Shown here: positions 5,065 to 5,370 of the stretch, in pieces
Position numbering within the stretch: the first letter of the stretch is position 1
How the letters are laid out: each line of letters opens with the position of its first letter
Assembly: GCA_947372365.1 (NCBI GenBank)
Contig: CANBTK010000195.1
Span: 1-5,370, forward strand
Length of the DNA stretch: 5,370 bases
Source: Flavipsychrobacter stenotrophus
GTDB lineage: Bacteria > Bacteroidota > Bacteroidia > Chitinophagales > Chitinophagaceae
Reading direction: 5' to 3'
Notes under the pieces: model-generated
Databases searched by the model: none
Seen by the model: the letters and a program-made list of their open reading frames with translations, nothing else
What the model was told of the DNA's origin: nothing
Program-made: the position numbers and the translations under genes

Positions 5065-5078
5065 TTGACATTTGTCAA
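5065..5078. promoter_or_regulatory. Proximal Crp/Fnr-type operator (TTGACATTTGTCAA)
   Basis: TTGACATTTGTCAA is a second copy of TTGAC-N4-GTCAA. Its centre is at 5071.5. If transcription starts about 4 bases after the -7-like box (near 5112), this centre is at roughly -40 to -41, the standard class II position from which CRP and FNR activate transcription. The start site is an estimate with an error of a few bases. Confidence 0.72.
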
Positions 5079-5100
5079 ACATTTGGCGAAAAATATGCCC

Positions 5101-5108
5101 CACTTTTG
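5101..5108 (+). promoter_or_regulatory. Probable -7 box CACTTTTG for the secreted-protein gene
   Basis: CACTTTTG differs from TAnnTTTG only at the first base, and shares ACTTTTGC with the peptidase promoter in the same window. It ends 27 bases before the ATG at 5136. No TTG lies at the normal -33 distance; that area is close to the proximal operator, as expected for a promoter that relies on an activator. Confidence 0.5.
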
Positions 5109-5135
5109 CAACATCGTTAACCACAAAACACTACA

Positions 5136-5370
5136 ATGAAAATCAGGGAATTTTTACTCGCAATACTTTTTACCCTTGCAGCAATGCCACAATTGTATGC
5201 AGCTATGCCCATAAAGGCCGCCGCTTCAATAGCCGCGGTTTACGAAGCACAGAAAGCTACACTACGGCAGTACACGCCCGCCAGGGCCAGTGCCTACAGC
5301 CCAATACGCCACAAGTGCATGGTTTCAAAAATTGGCAGGGGCATGATGATAGGTGGCGGTGGTATGCTTA
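5136..5370 (+). CDS. N-terminal part of a predicted exported protein of unknown function (3' truncated)
   Basis: An ATG at 5136 opens a frame that stays open to the window end (78 codons plus one base). It begins with a typical signal peptide: Lys2, Arg4, then the hydrophobic run FLLAILFTLAAMPQLYAA, with possible cleavage near residues 22-24. The mature part is Ala-rich, then basic (Gln-Tyr-Thr-Pro-Ala-Arg, then Ile-Arg-His-Lys-Cys), and ends in a Met/Gly-rich run (RGMMIGGGGML) that may start a Gly-rich hydrophobic or membrane segment. No family is recognised. It is divergent from the Crp/Fnr gene and has two TTGAC-N4-GTCAA boxes upstream, so it is a likely target of that regulator. The signal peptide, upstream box and A/T-rich leader support the start, although it is not in a family that can be checked here. 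Confidence 0.72.
   Translation, partial: MKIREFLLAILFTLAAMPQLYAAMPIKAAASIAAVYEAQKATLRQYTPARASAYSPIRHKCMVSKIGRGMMIGGGGML

Larger units (their letters stand above)
4928..5135. promoter_or_regulatory. Divergent control region between the Crp/Fnr gene and a secreted-protein gene
   Basis: This 208-bp non-coding region is dense in dyads on the side of the rightward gene: TTGCC-N5-GGCAA (5012-5026), TTGAC-N4-GTCAA (5028-5041, wider arms 5026-5043), GGCCGCGGCC (5050-5059) and TTGAC-N4-GTCAA (5065-5078). A -7-like box follows at 5101-5108. The left half (4928-5000) is A/T-rich, with only weak promoter matches for the Crp/Fnr gene. Confidence 0.75.

Noticed and set aside
5065..5070. TTGACA read as a sigma-70-type -35 element
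   Set aside because: It is one arm of the perfect dyad TTGACA-TT-TGTCAA, no TATAAT follows at 17 bp, and the host's promoters look like the Bacteroidota -33/-7 type.

Overview
The window reads as ordinary chromosomal DNA from a member of the Bacteroidota, most plausibly a Chitinophagia/Sphingobacteriia-type environmental bacterium. The evidence is a full-length S46 dipeptidyl-peptidase (a family concentrated in Bacteroidota and some Proteobacteria), a DUF983 membrane protein, a short Crp/Fnr regulator of the Bacteroidota type, -7 promoter boxes of the form TAnnTTTG, A/T-rich leaders without clear Shine-Dalgarno sequences, and CGCAAAG-type intergenic repeats. The genus cannot be fixed from this sequence alone.

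Layout from left to right. Positions 1-66 may hold the last 21 codons of a plus-strand gene that enters from the left. Positions 67-306 are non-coding: an A/T-rich stretch with short repeats, then a hairpin at 164-198 placed to terminate the leftward operon and possibly the incoming gene as well. Positions 307-1631 are a tight leftward operon: an AraC-type regulator (726-1631) followed after 2 bases by a DUF983 protein with two CxxC pairs and two membrane segments (307-723). Positions 1632-1912 are a divergent control region with a promoter for each side and a four-unit heptamer repeat. Positions 1913-4114 encode an exported S46 peptidase with an intact triad (His83, Asp218, Ser668) and a Gly686 that points to DPP7-like rather than DPP11-like specificity. 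It is closed by a strong GNRA-loop terminator (4147-4180).

Positions 4181-4348 contain no gene but do contain a CGCAAAG-type repeat cluster bounded by an 8-bp inverted repeat. Positions 4349-4927 (minus) encode a Crp/Fnr regulator. Positions 4928-5135 are the control region it shares with a divergent gene, and 5136 to the window end is the start of a predicted exported protein of unknown function that is cut off by the window edge.

The best regulatory signal is in the last intergenic region. Two copies of TTGAC-N4-GTCAA, a textbook Crp/Fnr-superfamily operator, lie 37 bp apart, and the proximal one is centred about 40-41 bp before the predicted start of transcription of the unknown gene, which is the class II activator position. 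The neighbouring regulator carries an FNR-like E-T-L-S-R recognition helix that fits this half-site. The local model is that the Crp/Fnr protein activates the divergent secreted-protein gene and perhaps controls itself. The AraC protein may likewise control its own operon or the peptidase, but that link is much weaker. I see no defence system, CRISPR array, insertion sequence, tRNA or rRNA here.
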